A DNA stretch of 64,000 nucleotides from Candidatus Saccharimonadota bacterium (GCA_028286245.1 JAQBRY010000002.1:410181-474180), one strand, 5' to 3'. Counted from the first letter of the stretch, positions 17,377 through 27,060 are shown. Translations and numbers: made by a program. The notes: generated by a model from the sequence alone, not told the origin.

Positions 17377-17829
17377 TTATTCTTTGAGGTGCCGTTGGAT
17401 ACTGCGGCGCCTGGCGCGCTCGCTTTTAACAATCCGGCCACCCTTTGATCGGCTAAGCCGGAAGGCCAAAACCATAATCCAAATAGACAAGACTATATCC
17501 AGCCCGCTTGTAATAGTAGTAAGGGCGTTGCCACCATGCTTAAAATTAATATAGGCAATACCCAACACTAAGAACTCAGCCCCTATGAGCGCATAGGCTA
17601 GTAGTCGACTGCGTTTTTCCTGGGCCGCAAAGCCGAGCACCCAAATAAATCCGAACCAGAGCGCGGTAACCAAAAAGAACGCCACCGATGCCGTACTATT
17701 GCTAAAGCAGCCGCCTTTGTCTCCGGTGCAAACCTGTACTACCGATATGATATTATTAACCGCACTCAGGAGCGACATGGCAATAAACTGTACGAGTGTA
17801 GCTGAGGCGGTCTGATAGTAAAGTTTCAT
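17377..17829 (-). CDS. small polytopic membrane protein
   Basis: 150 residues with four hydrophobic segments (about 10-30, 48-70, 78-97, 108-130) and a strongly basic C-terminal tail (RARRRSIQRH), which should face the cytoplasm. No family recognised. ATG 17829 is chosen over 17838, because TATAAT (minus 17842-17837) overlaps the latter and ends 7 nt before the former. Two Cys (in VCTGDKGGCF) between helices 1 and 2 could form a disulphide outside. Divergent from the gene at 17934. Confidence 0.65.
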   Translation of the reverse strand: MKLYYQTASATLVQFIAMSLLSAVNNIISVVQVCTGDKGGCFSNSTASVAFFLVTALWFGFIWVLGFAAQEKRSRLLAYALIGAEFLVLGIAYINFKHGGNALTTITSGLDIVLSIWIMVLAFRLSRSKGGRIVKSERARRRSIQRHLKE

Positions 17830-17933
17830 CCTCACCATTATACCCTGAAGCCATTCTGCTTTTGCTATTGCAAAAAAATGTAAAGTATGCTAATATATGT
17901 TAAATAGCTTGTAATATGTTGGAGAGACAGCAC

Positions 17934-18506
17934 ATGCGTTACATCATCGGTGTTTTTGTCACCATCGGACTCTTATTCTTACTGATTTTTGTATTGGTAA
18001 TGGGCGGCGGCAAAGATTCCAACACGGGTAAAGTACCCTCTACTATGAAGGCGTTGCAAACCTACGCTAACACCGATGCAACGGTACGAGTGACCATTGC
18101 TGGTCCAGTTGTCGCTAATCAGGAGTACAAAGAAACTCGAATTTCTGTAAACCGCAACGAAGCAATGCTCGAGAGCATTAATGGTTATGACGGCGTGGTA
18201 ACCAACGCTAAGTCGTATACAAATACTCGTGAGGGTTATGTTTCATTCCTACGCTCCATCGATAGGATGGGCTTTACTAAGGGTGACACGTCAAAGACTC
18301 TTGCTGACGAACGCGGCTACTGTGCGCTCGGTAATCGTTACATTTTTGAGTTAGTAGAAAACGGTAAAACCTTGCAGCGTTTTTGGTCAACCAGTTGTAC
18401 GGGAACCAGAACCTATCTAGGCAACGCCAGCGCTACGCTAGAGCTTTTTGAAGCTCAAATTCCTGACTTTGCCTCACTCATTCAGGCATCCGGCGTCAAT
18501 CTTTAG
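17934..18506 (+). CDS. membrane-anchored exported protein (unknown)
   Basis: 190 residues. An N-terminal transmembrane helix (about 4-24) leads into GGGKDSN and a soluble, mostly beta-looking domain of ~160 residues with two Cys (about 130 and 149). It would be exposed outside the membrane. No family recognised. ATG 17934 has GGAGAG 8 nt upstream and starts the hydrophobic helix; an earlier ATG at 17916 would put charged residues before it and lacks a ribosome site. It overlaps the convergent gene at 18503 by 4 bp. Confidence 0.65.
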   Translation: MRYIIGVFVTIGLLFLLIFVLVMGGGKDSNTGKVPSTMKALQTYANTDATVRVTIAGPVVANQEYKETRISVNRNEAMLESINGYDGVVTNAKSYTNTREGYVSFLRSIDRMGFTKGDTSKTLADERGYCALGNRYIFELVENGKTLQRFWSTSCTGTRTYLGNASATLELFEAQIPDFASLIQASGVNL

Positions 18507-18739
18507 CCGATTCTTAGCAGTATCTTTTTATCTATTTGGCAGCGACGCTTCATTTCGGGTAAACGCATTCGCAGCGTGCTGGCCAAGGCGGCACTGGGTA
18601 CCGTAATACTGATATCCTTATCGCGCACTGCCACGCTAACATCGGTTTGATAGTTATCGAATACAAACTTTTTAATACTCGCCACTTCGGGTGGCTCATC
18701 AAAATTTCGGTTAGCTAGTATGTTGAACAGTGAATCCAT
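18503..18739 (-). CDS. DUF721/DciA-like small protein
   Basis: 78 residues. The pattern of a start helix (IKKFVF), a VSVAVRDKDISITV strand pair, a helix with LASTLRMRLPEM and an ILLRIG end resembles the core of DUF721/DciA proteins, which load or stimulate the replicative helicase DnaB. It lacks the longer termini of typical DciA. If correct it would act with DnaG and the replisome. The match is by pattern only. A GTAGGTCAT motif occurs twice, 13 bp apart, directly upstream and includes the ATG region. Divergent from fpg. Confidence 0.45.
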   Translation of the reverse strand: MDSLFNILANRNFDEPPEVASIKKFVFDNYQTDVSVAVRDKDISITVPSAALASTLRMRLPEMKRRCQIDKKILLRIG

Positions 18740-18798
18740 GACCTACTACTATGACCTACAAATTATGAAAGGTAAATAACGATTGCTACAATAAAGTA

Positions 18799-19716
18799 AT
18801 GCCAGAGTTGCCAGAGGTAGAAACAGTTAAAATTGGGCTACAGCGTTTACTGCCAAAGCGGGTAGTTAGTAATGCTGTGCACGATACGGATAAAAGCTTT
18901 CCAAATGCGCCGGCCGATGTGCAGCAATTCTTGATTGGTGCTCGAGTAATTGCGGTTACCCGCCGGGCTAAAGTGTTAATGATTGAGCTTTCCACTAATT
19001 ACTCACTGGTTATACATTTAAAGATGACCGGTCAACTGGTATTTGTAGCCGATCAACCAGCCGCTAAGGCGAGCGGGCTCAATGAGCTACGATTTGGCGC
19101 CGGCCATCCCAACGAATCTTTGGTGGGCCATTTGCCGGACCGGTCAACGCGTGTAACACTCAGCTTTGAGGATGGTAGCCACCTGTATTTTAATGATCAA
19201 AGGAAATTCGGCTGGATGCGTTTAATGCCTACAACAGAAATACCCAATTTGGACTTTTTTAAAAAAGTTGGTCCAGAGCCCCTAAGCGTAGATTTTAACT
19301 GGCAGCAATTACACGAGCGGTTGCTGCGCCGAAAAAATACAAACATCAAGGCTGCGCTGCTTGACCAGACGGTCGTGGCAGGCATCGGTAATATTTATGC
19401 TGACGAGAGTTTGTGGGGGGCTAAAATTCATCCTGCCACCATAGTAAAAGACATACCTGAAGATAAGATTAAGGTCCTCTATAAAGCGCTTACAGACGTG
19501 CTAAAACTGTCGATAGAAAAGGGCGGATCGACCAATAAAAATTATGTGAATGCCGAAGGTAAACGGGGCAGCTACATGGACTTTGCTAGGGTGTTTCGCC
19601 GTGAAGGGCTGCCATGTCCGCGCTGCGGTACGACGATTGTTAAGTCGCGGGTTGCTGGCCGGGGCACGCATACCTGCCCATACTGCCAGCCGTTGCCGGT
19701 AGCTGCCACAGCGTAA
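18799..19716 (+). CDS. mutM: formamidopyrimidine-DNA glycosylase
   Basis: 305 residues, slightly longer than usual. It begins with the invariant MPELPEVE: Pro2 is the catalytic nucleophile once Met is removed, and Glu3 follows. A conserved Lys is in the beta-loop, the H2TH region has GIGNIYADE, and a complete zinc finger ends the protein (CPRCG, then CPYC). It excises oxidised purines such as 8-oxoguanine and nicks the strand. TACAAT at 18787-18792 ends exactly 6 nt before the ATG, so the mRNA should be leaderless. Stop codons abut the convergent trehalose gene. Confidence 0.96.
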   Translation: MPELPEVETVKIGLQRLLPKRVVSNAVHDTDKSFPNAPADVQQFLIGARVIAVTRRAKVLMIELSTNYSLVIHLKMTGQLVFVADQPAAKASGLNELRFGAGHPNESLVGHLPDRSTRVTLSFEDGSHLYFNDQRKFGWMRLMPTTEIPNLDFFKKVGPEPLSVDFNWQQLHERLLRRKNTNIKAALLDQTVVAGIGNIYADESLWGAKIHPATIVKDIPEDKIKVLYKALTDVLKLSIEKGGSTNKNYVNAEGKRGSYMDFARVFRREGLPCPRCGTTIVKSRVAGRGTHTCPYCQPLPVAATA

Positions 19717-21897
19717 TTATTTAGCAAGTTTTGCGAGTATACGAAGCATTTCTTCGGTGTTTTTAACGCGGTACTGCGCGCTGGTCCTGCCAGAGCCAAT
19801 TTTTATACTTACAGAATCTGCCGGGACCATCATAAACATGTCTTCATCGGTGTAGTCATCGCCGGCTACCATCACAAAGTCATGACTATCCCTAAGCCAG
19901 GTGCGAACAGCCGCGCCCTTATTAATTGAGGGGTTCTTGATTTCGAGAATTTTATTACCCTGAAATACTGCCAGACCATAGGATTTGAGCAGAGGCTTGA
20001 GTATTTTTTTAAGGATAACGATATTCTTTTGAGCGTAGTAGGAGGGCGATTGACGATAGTGCCATACCAGCGAGTGGGGCTTGGCCTCCACGGCTGCCTT
20101 TGGCGTGAGGGCGGCATATTTTTCTAAAACGGGGGCAATCTGCTTTTTCCACTTACTTTCAGCGCGCTCTAGGGTCTTCCACGCTTTGCCGCCGTTCCGC
20201 TTGGTCATGGCACCGTGCTCGGCCACTAAATGTAGGGGCAGGCCCTCAAAAAAACGCTCCAAGTCGGGTGCACTGCGGCCGCTTATCATTACAATTTCAT
20301 TTCGTGGATCATCAGCTAATAGTTGTAGGAGGCCACGTAACTTTTTACCGGGAAACCCGTCGTGATAGTCTGACCCGAAGGGTCTTAGAGTGCCATCGTA
20401 ATCCAATAGTAAAAGCCGTTTTTTGGACTGGTCGTAGGCAGCGGTAACAGTTTGAAGCGATGATCCTTTTAAGGTCTGGGTACGCAAAGTATTTCCCAGG
20501 ATGGGCTTTTGGAGGTTTTGCATAAAGTTGCCCGCCCATGTATGGACATTATTGGTGGCTAGCTGGCTCTGCATGCGTTTGAGGCGCCCACGAATTTCAC
20601 GCTTACTCATGTGTAGCGCTTGCTCAAGGCCGGCCACAAGCGTCGCCGGTATTTTATGATTAACCAGCACAGCATCTTGGAGCTCTTGGGCGGCACCGGC
20701 AGTATCGCTTAGTACCAGCACACCGCCCTTTCGCTTGCTGGCAATAAATTCTTTGGCAACCAGGTTCATGCCATCACGCAGCGGTGCAATAAAGGCCACG
20801 TCGGCTACCTGAAACAGGGCTGTTACTTCTTCGAAAGGTAGCCCTTGGTTGTTGTAATCAACCGGTTGCCACTTAGGGGTCCCAAAGCGCGCATTAATGG
20901 CGGCTACCTGCTTTTCTACCTTGGCGCTGAGCTTTTTGTAAGCATCAATTTCGCCGCGTGAGGGAGCACCAACCAATACAAATACCACTTTGCCATGGAG
21001 CTTAGGGTTTTGGGCCAAAAAATCATTATACGCCGTTAGCCGCTCAACAAATCCTTTGGTAATATCCAAACGGTCCACCCCGGCAATAATGCGCCTGCCG
21101 CGATACTTACGCCTGAACTGTTTGGCGGCTTTTTTAACGGCTGGTAGCTTGTGGGCACCAGTAAACTTTTCGTAGTCGATGCCCATTGGAAAGTCGGTAA
21201 CGCGCACCGTCCTGTCGGCCAGGAAAAGTTGGTCGCCATTGGCAATGCCAAGGCCATGTGACTGCACATTGTCTATAAATTGGCTCACGTACTGCTTGGT
21301 GTGTAGGCCAACCAAATCGGCACCCAGCACTCCTTTAATTAAACGGACAGCTTCTGGTAATTTCTTGAGAAGGCGATGTTCGGGGAAGGGTATGTGCAAA
21401 AAGAAACCAATATGATTGTTGGGCCGCTCCACCTTGAGCATTTCTGGTAGCAGCATGAGCTGATAATCGTGGACCCAGATGGTACTGTTGGGCTGTATGA
21501 TGCCAAACACGCTGTCGGCAAAAGCTCTATTTACGGCGCGGTAGGCTTTCCACCATCGCTCGTGGTCGGCCAGCTTGTCGGCCATCTGCAAGTTGTGAAA
21601 CAGGGGCCATAGGAGGCTGTTGCTGTAGCCATTGTAAAAGTCATCAATCTGTCGCCGGCTCAAAAACACTGGCACACAGTTATGTTTTGCGAGCTCAACG
21701 GTAACGGCGTGCTTTTCGGCGTCGCTTAGCTCCTCTGACGGTATGCCTGGCCAACCAATCCACTTATTTTTACGGTTAGTAATATACGATGACAAGCCGG
21801 TGGCCACACCCCCCATACTGGTTTCGTATTTGAGTTTGCCGTTCACTTTTTTGACGGTTACGGGCAATCGGTTAGAGACAATAATAACTTGCGGCAT
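19717..21897 (-). CDS. otsA-otsB fusion: fused trehalose-6-phosphate synthase / trehalose-6-phosphate phosphatase
   Basis: 726 residues in two parts. Residues 1-470 are a GT20 glycosyltransferase: SNRLPV at the start, [19 protein letters not shown] and the nucleotide-binding [10 protein letters not shown] and [10 protein letters not shown]. It makes trehalose-6-phosphate from UDP-glucose and glucose-6-phosphate. Residues ~480-726 are a HAD phosphatase: LLLDYDGTL as nucleophile, MISGRS, and [10 protein letters not shown]. The fusion makes trehalose, a compatible solute and stress protectant, in one protein. No clear Shine-Dalgarno precedes the ATG. Convergent with fpg, divergent from holA. Confidence 0.95.
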   Translation of the reverse strand: MPQVIIVSNRLPVTVKKVNGKLKYETSMGGVATGLSSYITNRKNKWIGWPGIPSEELSDAEKHAVTVELAKHNCVPVFLSRRQIDDFYNGYSNSLLWPLFHNLQMADKLADHERWWKAYRAVNRAFADSVFGIIQPNSTIWVHDYQLMLLPEMLKVERPNNHIGFFLHIPFPEHRLLKKLPEAVRLIKGVLGADLVGLHTKQYVSQFIDNVQSHGLGIANGDQLFLADRTVRVTDFPMGIDYEKFTGAHKLPAVKKAAKQFRRKYRGRRIIAGVDRLDITKGFVERLTAYNDFLAQNPKLHGKVVFVLVGAPSRGEIDAYKKLSAKVEKQVAAINARFGTPKWQPVDYNNQGLPFEEVTALFQVADVAFIAPLRDGMNLVAKEFIASKRKGGVLVLSDTAGAAQELQDAVLVNHKIPATLVAGLEQALHMSKREIRGRLKRMQSQLATNNVHTWAGNFMQNLQKPILGNTLRTQTLKGSSLQTVTAAYDQSKKRLLLLDYDGTLRPFGSDYHDGFPGKKLRGLLQLLADDPRNEIVMISGRSAPDLERFFEGLPLHLVAEHGAMTKRNGGKAWKTLERAESKWKKQIAPVLEKYAALTPKAAVEAKPHSLVWHYRQSPSYYAQKNIVILKKILKPLLKSYGLAVFQGNKILEIKNPSINKGAAVRTWLRDSHDFVMVAGDDYTDEDMFMMVPADSVSIKIGSGRTSAQYRVKNTEEMLRILAKLAK

Positions 21898-22009
21898 AAA
21901 TCTGTATGTCTAAGTTGTACCATAAACCCCGCTAACAGATAAACAAAATATCTTACATTCTCAAAAAACGGGCTGAACAGAAAAGCCCGGATTGGCTATA
22001 ATGGAACCA

Positions 22010-22945
22010 ATGATTACCACGCTTGCCGGAACTAATACCTTTTTACTGCAGTATGAGCTCCGCAAGCTAGTTGATGGCTTTCTGGCTAACAACGATAATC
22101 TTGCTCTTGAACGTATTGATGGCGAAGAAGCTGACCTGGCGCATATCCAGGAAGCCGTCACCAGCTTGCCATTCCTGTCGGACAAAAAGCTGGTAGTGCT
22201 GCGGGCGCCAAGCGCCAACAAGCAGTTCGTTGAGCAAGCTGAGCAACTTTTAGAGCAAGTCTATGACACTACTGACTTAATTATTGTCGAACCAAAAATT
22301 GATAAGCGCTCCAGCTATTACAAACTCCTCAAGAAATCGGCTAATTATCATGAATTTACAGAGCTGGACGGCAATGGCCTGGCCGCTTGGCTGGTGCGTG
22401 TTGCTAAAGAAAATGGCGGCATCATTAGCAGCAATGATGCTCGTTACCTCGTTGAGCGGGTTGGTGCAAACCAACAAATGTTATCAGGCGAACTTGATAA
22501 GTTACTACTTTACGAAAGTCAGTACGAGGGCAGGGTATCGCGGGAGAGCATAGATTTACTCACGGACCGCACCCCCCAAAGCACTATCTTTCAGCTACTA
22601 GAAACGGCCTTTGCGGGCAACGTCCGCCAAACGTTTGCGCTGTATGAGGAGCAGCGGGCACTCAAGGTAGAGCCCCAGCAAATTGTTGCCATGCTGGCTT
22701 GGCAGCTTCATATTCTGGCACTTATAAAGACAGCCGGCCAACGGAATCCTGCCGACATCGCCAAAGACGCCAAAATAAGCCCTTACGTCGTCCAAAAGAG
22801 CGCCGCCATTGTCCGCAACCTCACGCTGGTCCGGCTCAAAGAGCTCATCGGTGACCTCCTGGCTATTGATAGTAAGAGCAAGCGCAGTAATTTAGACGTC
22901 GACGAAGCCCTCCAAAACTACCTTCTAAAACTCTCCCCGACCTAG
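22010..22945 (+). CDS. holA: DNA polymerase III delta subunit
   Basis: 311 residues. The N-terminal AAA+-like fold starts LAGTNTFLLQYELRKL, followed by SLPFLSDKKLVVL and LIIVEPKIDKRS. The C-terminal collar domain carries AMLAWQLHILALIK and a final LLAIDSKSKRSNLD helix. It is the clamp-loader subunit that opens the beta clamp. TATAAT at 21997-22002 is 7 nt before ATG 22010; an ATG at 22001 overlaps the box and is rejected. The C-terminus overlaps the convergent gene by 4 bp. Confidence 0.92.
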   Translation: MITTLAGTNTFLLQYELRKLVDGFLANNDNLALERIDGEEADLAHIQEAVTSLPFLSDKKLVVLRAPSANKQFVEQAEQLLEQVYDTTDLIIVEPKIDKRSSYYKLLKKSANYHEFTELDGNGLAAWLVRVAKENGGIISSNDARYLVERVGANQQMLSGELDKLLLYESQYEGRVSRESIDLLTDRTPQSTIFQLLETAFAGNVRQTFALYEEQRALKVEPQQIVAMLAWQLHILALIKTAGQRNPADIAKDAKISPYVVQKSAAIVRNLTLVRLKELIGDLLAIDSKSKRSNLDVDEALQNYLLKLSPT

Positions 22946-23766
22946 ATTAGGGAGCGAGCATAATCACGGAATGATAAGAGATCTTTCCTATCCCAGGGTA
23001 TACCGCCAGTTTTCCGGTCGGCTACACTGACTGGATCTGAAGAATGATAAGTACTGAGTGCTTTTTGAATCAAAGGAGTGAATTGTGGCGGTAGATTGGC
23101 GAGACCCCAAGCAGCGCCTTCATCTTTGCTATGGACGACTTGGTCGTCTTGTCGTAAGAGTTGCAGAACTCGGCAGATATTTAGGATGTTATTTATTGGC
23201 ATAGCAAGGATGTTTTCATCTATTAAGAATTTTGTGCAGTCAGCCTTAACTGATGCCATAAAATCACTCCAGCTGATGGCTCCAAAAACAGCTTGTATCG
23301 GCTTGCCCGAGAGACAGATACCATACTGAACGGTATACATTAGCTGCGCTACCAGATCAACGTCACTTTTCTTTGAATTGTAATCGATTTGGTCATTGAG
23401 GATTTTAGCGTGCCAGCCAATGCTGTAGTGCAGTTCATACGGAAGTGGCAGCGCAGGACTTTTAGCTGTCTCGGCCGTAATGACATTCAGTTCAAAAGTG
23501 CTGGTGGTCGGTCGTTTCTCGGAATGTTTGGCGATTATTATGTTTAAGGCTTTGGCGGTTTCTGGTTTGAGAGGTTCGCGCACGACTATAAACAGGTCAA
23601 TGTCACTCTTAGGACGATAGTAACTTCCCATTGTTAGGGAGCCGTGCAGATAAATACCAACGAGGCAATCACCTAAAAAGTTTTCTATTAAGATGACAAA
23701 AGTATTGATAAGCTGCTTGATATCATCGTCGCAATTTTCCCATGACTGACCGGTTGATGTGCTCAT
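22942..23766 (-). CDS. aminoglycoside nucleotidyltransferase-like protein (ANT(3'')/AadA family)
   Basis: 274 residues. The nucleotidyltransferase signature GSLTMGSYYRPKSDIDL (about 42-58) matches the GSx(n)SDxD motif, and a third acidic residue follows in FELNVI. The C-terminal helical domain ends with WGLANLPPQFTPLIQKAL, as in AadA streptomycin/spectinomycin adenylyltransferases. It could inactivate an aminoglycoside or act on another hydroxyl substrate. TAGTAT (minus 23778-23773) ends exactly 6 nt before the ATG, directly after the rpsT terminator. It is the only gene of resistance type in the window. Whether resistance is conferred cannot be read from sequence. Confidence 0.8.
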   Translation of the reverse strand: MSTSTGQSWENCDDDIKQLINTFVILIENFLGDCLVGIYLHGSLTMGSYYRPKSDIDLFIVVREPLKPETAKALNIIIAKHSEKRPTTSTFELNVITAETAKSPALPLPYELHYSIGWHAKILNDQIDYNSKKSDVDLVAQLMYTVQYGICLSGKPIQAVFGAISWSDFMASVKADCTKFLIDENILAMPINNILNICRVLQLLRQDDQVVHSKDEGAAWGLANLPPQFTPLIQKALSTYHSSDPVSVADRKTGGIPWDRKDLLSFRDYARSLI

Positions 23767-23780
23767 TGCTTAATACTAAC

Positions 23781-23805
23781 AAAAAAGACCCCCGAAGGGG
23801 TCTTT
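23781..23805 (-). terminator. rho-independent terminator of rpsT
   Basis: On the minus strand AAAGACCCC-TTCG-GGGGTCTTT followed by further T residues: a 9-bp perfect stem with a stable UUCG tetraloop, 19 bp after the rpsT stop. Confidence 0.9.
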
Positions 23806-23823
23806 CGTGGAATAACTATAAGG

Positions 23824-24201
23824 TTATTTTTTCTTGGCAGGAGCCTTTTTGGCGGCTGGCTTCTTAGCGACAGCTTTTTTAGGAGCAGCGGCTTTCTTGG
23901 CGGCTGCTTTAGGAGCGGCCTTTTTAACTGCAGTTGGCTTTACGCCGGCAGCCTTAGCCTTGGCGCTGGCCTGCTTTTTGAGGCGAGCAGCTTTGTTCTT
24001 GTGGATAATGCCTTTTTTAACGGACTTATCGAGTTCACTCTGAACTTTTGACTGCTTAGTACCAGCGTCCTTGCTCTTACCGGTAACGGCAGAGTGGAAG
24101 CTTTTAAGTGCGGTTTTGAGCGTGCGCTTAGACTTGCTATTGCGGATAGCAGCCTTGTTCGCGGTCTTGACGCGCTTTTTTGCTGATTTAATAATTGGCA
24201 T
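23824..24201 (-). CDS. rpsT: ribosomal protein S20 with histone-H1-like C-terminal tail
   Basis: 125 residues against about 87 in most bacteria. The first ~85 are a normal S20 (MPIIKSAKKR, RNSKSKRTLKTALK, GIIHKNKAARLKKQ), which binds 16S rRNA in the small subunit. Residues ~86-125 are almost only Ala, Lys and Pro (AAPKK, AKKPAAKKAP), like histone H1 or bacterial HctB-type tails. AAGGAA lies before the ATG, and a strong UUCG terminator follows the stop. The tail probably gives extra non-specific nucleic-acid contact; this is inference. Confidence 0.95.
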   Translation of the reverse strand: MPIIKSAKKRVKTANKAAIRNSKSKRTLKTALKSFHSAVTGKSKDAGTKQSKVQSELDKSVKKGIIHKNKAARLKKQASAKAKAAGVKPTAVKKAAPKAAAKKAAAPKKAVAKKPAAKKAPAKKK

Positions 24202-24392
24202 GTTGTTCCTTTTGTGCTTAAGCTTTTATAGACTTCGGAATTAAATATACAGATTGACAACACCTTTGTAAAGAAAGGGAGCGGATACTGCGCATTATTT
24301 GTGGACAAGGCATGAGCGTTATGGTACGATTCAAGGGAATCCCTAAAACCAAAAAAGTGTAAAATAAAAGTAACGTAATCCAGAGTACTATT

Positions 24393-26324
24393 ATGGAAAA
24401 TGCTAAAGACCAGATTGTAGAAAAGCTCCACTCAGCGGCGAATATCCTCGTGACGGTCAGCCGTGACCCTTCGGTGGACCAGTTGGCGGCTTGTATTGGC
24501 TTGACGCTGGCGCTCAACAAAATGGGCAAGCACGCTACGGCGGTATTTAGCGGTGCCATTCCATCAACTCTGGAATTTTTGCAGCCGACAGATACTATCG
24601 AAAAAAACACCGATAGCCTGCGCGACTTTATTATCGCCCTCGATAAAAGTAAGGCCGACAAGCTCCGTTACAAGGTAGAGGACGAGATGGTCCGCATTTT
24701 TATTACACCGTACCGCACGTCAATTACCTCCGACGATCTGGTATTTAGCCAAGGTGACTTTAACGTCGACGCCGTAGTGGCACTCGGCGTGGCCGAGCAG
24801 AAAGATTTTGACGAAGCCATCATGTCCCATGGCCGAATTTTGCACGATGCAACCGTTATAAGCATCACTACAAGTGATCATTCGGAGCTCGGCAGTATTA
24901 ACTGGGCAGTTCCGCAGGCCAGTAGCTTGTCGGAATTAGTCGCGGACCTCTCTGATACGCTCGACACTTCGTTGCTGGATGGCCAGATCGCTACCGCACT
25001 CCTAACCGGTATCGTGGCTGAAACAGCTCGCTTTAGTAACGAAAAAACCACACCTCGTACCATGAGCGTCAGTGCCGAGCTGATGGCTGCCGGTGCCAAT
25101 CAGCAGCTAGTAGCCAGCAAGCTCGACGAACCTGTTAGTGAAGCAGCGGCGGCAGACGAGTCAGACAAAGAAGCCGCATCGCAGAACGAGACCAAAAAAG
25201 AGCCAGATAACTCTGAGGCTGCCCAAGCAGACAAGCCCGAGCCGTCCAAGCCTAAAAAAGAGCCTGGTACGCTAGAAATTGAGCATGAATCTAGCGAAGC
25301 AGCGGCTGACAATGAGCAACCTATGTCCGGCATTGAGCAAATTTTGTCTGAACAACCAGAGGCCGATGCCGAAACAGACCAGCTCCCGGCACCAGTCTGG
25401 ACCGAACCAGAGGTTACGGCCCTCAACGACCAGAACGCAAAATCGGACGCTACCGATGATGTAGACAAGGCAGAAGATAGCGAGAGTACGCCGGAAGATC
25501 AGGCGGATAGTCAACCCGGCGAAGAAGTACCTCGAACTTCAAAATTAATTACCGAACCACCAACTATGGGTGGACGGCTGACGGCTAATTCTGAGCCGGA
25601 GGCGCTTGACCCTGCCAACGATCCGCTGGGAGTTAGTAACACCCAACAGTCGCCGCTACTTAATCGATCTACCAGCAGTACTACTCCTCAAGAAGCACCG
25701 GCAGACAAGTCAGCCCTCCCGCAACCAGCAGTATCCTGGACGCCTCCGACTCCACCGGAAAAACCGTCTGAACCCGAGCCTTTATTAACGGGCTTTACGC
25801 CACCACCTCCAGCCTGGGTGCCCCCAACCGCGCCCGCAAATGGAGAACAACCGTTTCCTGGGAGCGAGCAGTCAAATGATGCTGCCAGCGAGCCTGACAA
25901 CACAAAAACCTTGACCGAAATCGAAGCTTCCGTTAACAGCATACATTTAGGTACCGAAAACGTTGATGATGCCCGCGATGAAGTACAGCGAGCGCTAAAT
26001 AGTAGTCCACCGGTACCGGAACCCGTAGTAGCTTTGGGCGCGCAGCCACTTGGTGACCCGATCCGTCCACCAGAGGGTTTTGAGCAACCCTCAGCTGGTT
26101 TTGTTGATACGCTTGCACAAGTTATTCCCGCCGAGTCCCCGCTGTCTGTTCCGCCCGCTCCCAATGATGGCATCCCCCAAGAAATAGCGGCTTTGCCGGG
26201 CTTTACTGCGCCGCTACCACCAGCCCCAGCCGTCTTACCCGCCCCTCCGCAGGTACAGGATCCCAATGCACCCCCAGTCGTGCCGCCACCCTTCCAGTTT
26301 AAAACTGCACCCCCACAACAATAA
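24393..26324 (+). CDS. degenerate DHH-family protein with long Pro/Glu-rich tail
   Basis: 643 residues. Residues ~1-245 follow the DHH phosphoesterase/nanoRNase fold: ILVTVSRDPSVDQLAACIGL in place of the NPDGDALGS motif, an NVDAVVALG strand, then ASSLSELV and the TALLTGIVAETARFSN motif. The DHH triad itself reads TTSDH with the histidines lost, so phosphoesterase activity is unlikely. Residues ~250-643 are low-complexity, first acidic (Glu/Asp/Ala/Ser), then Pro-rich ending in PPP and PPQQ, and look disordered. It has no membrane segment or signal peptide. TAAAAT at 24360-24365 may be its -10. Function unknown; a scaffolding role is possible. Confidence 0.7.
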   Translation: MENAKDQIVEKLHSAANILVTVSRDPSVDQLAACIGLTLALNKMGKHATAVFSGAIPSTLEFLQPTDTIEKNTDSLRDFIIALDKSKADKLRYKVEDEMVRIFITPYRTSITSDDLVFSQGDFNVDAVVALGVAEQKDFDEAIMSHGRILHDATVISITTSDHSELGSINWAVPQASSLSELVADLSDTLDTSLLDGQIATALLTGIVAETARFSNEKTTPRTMSVSAELMAAGANQQLVASKLDEPVSEAAAADESDKEAASQNETKKEPDNSEAAQADKPEPSKPKKEPGTLEIEHESSEAAADNEQPMSGIEQILSEQPEADAETDQLPAPVWTEPEVTALNDQNAKSDATDDVDKAEDSESTPEDQADSQPGEEVPRTSKLITEPPTMGGRLTANSEPEALDPANDPLGVSNTQQSPLLNRSTSSTTPQEAPADKSALPQPAVSWTPPTPPEKPSEPEPLLTGFTPPPPAWVPPTAPANGEQPFPGSEQSNDAASEPDNTKTLTEIEASVNSIHLGTENVDDARDEVQRALNSSPPVPEPVVALGAQPLGDPIRPPEGFEQPSAGFVDTLAQVIPAESPLSVPPAPNDGIPQEIAALPGFTAPLPPAPAVLPAPPQVQDPNAPPVVPPPFQFKTAPPQQ

Positions 26325-26335
26325 GTTACTAATGC

Positions 26336-26364
26336 TTGCTGACGATTCTAATTATCTGCATACT
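26336..26364 (+). promoter_or_regulatory. truB promoter
   Basis: TTGCTG (26336-26341), 17-bp spacer, CATACT (26359-26364). The predicted start at 26371 is 4 nt before the truB ATG. Confidence 0.5.
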
Positions 26365-26374
26365 AGCTAGCTGT

Positions 26375-27058
26375 ATGCAGGGAATACTTCTCGTTGATAA
26401 ACCAGCCGGTTGGACATCATTTGATGTTGTTAACTATGTTCGGCGTATTGTTGCCAAGGCAGAGGGTAAAAAGCCCAAGAACTGCAAAGTTGGGCATACC
26501 GGCACGCTTGATCCATTTGCCACTGGTCTTTTAATTTTACTAGTCGGCAAAGAATACACTCGGCGAGCCGGCGAGTTCAGTAAACTTGATAAAGTCTATG
26601 AAATGACCATGCAGCTGGGGTCTAAAAGTACGACCGGCGACCCGGAAGGCGAGATTGCTGAGCTTCCGGGCCAACCCCCAAGCCTCGAAGCTCTGCAGGC
26701 GGCCGTCGATCAGTTCAAGGGCGAGATTCAACAGGTGCCACCGATGTATTCGGCCATCAAAATTGATGGCCAGCGGGCCTACAAACTAGCCCGGGAAGGC
26801 AAAGAAGTAATTATTGCAGCCCGCCCGGTCACCGTCCACCGCCTCGAAATCATCGAATACGCCTATCCGGAAGTAAAACTAATTGCCGACGTCTCCTCGG
26901 GCACCTACATCCGCACCCTGGTAGAGGACATCGCGCTCAGCCTAGGCACCGTCGCTTATACTACGCAGCTGCGCCGTACCCGCATTGCCGATTTTAATGT
27001 CGCCAACGCCGTTTTGGCTCAAGCTGACGACGTCCTCGATCATCTCCATCAGATGTAG
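26375..27058 (+). CDS. truB: tRNA pseudouridine-55 synthase
   Basis: 227 residues, shorter than the ~300 of enterobacterial TruB because the C-terminal PUA domain is absent. Motifs: LLVDKPAGWTSFDVV at the start, GHTGTLDPFATGLL with the catalytic Asp near residue 48, YEMTMQLG, and SSGTYIRTLVEDI. It makes pseudouridine in the T-loop of tRNAs. ATG 26375 starts the conserved N-terminus; the in-frame extension upstream contains the promoter. No Shine-Dalgarno is visible. Confidence 0.95.
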   Translation: MQGILLVDKPAGWTSFDVVNYVRRIVAKAEGKKPKNCKVGHTGTLDPFATGLLILLVGKEYTRRAGEFSKLDKVYEMTMQLGSKSTTGDPEGEIAELPGQPPSLEALQAAVDQFKGEIQQVPPMYSAIKIDGQRAYKLAREGKEVIIAARPVTVHRLEIIEYAYPEVKLIADVSSGTYIRTLVEDIALSLGTVAYTTQLRRTRIADFNVANAVLAQADDVLDHLHQM

Positions 27059-27060
27059 TA

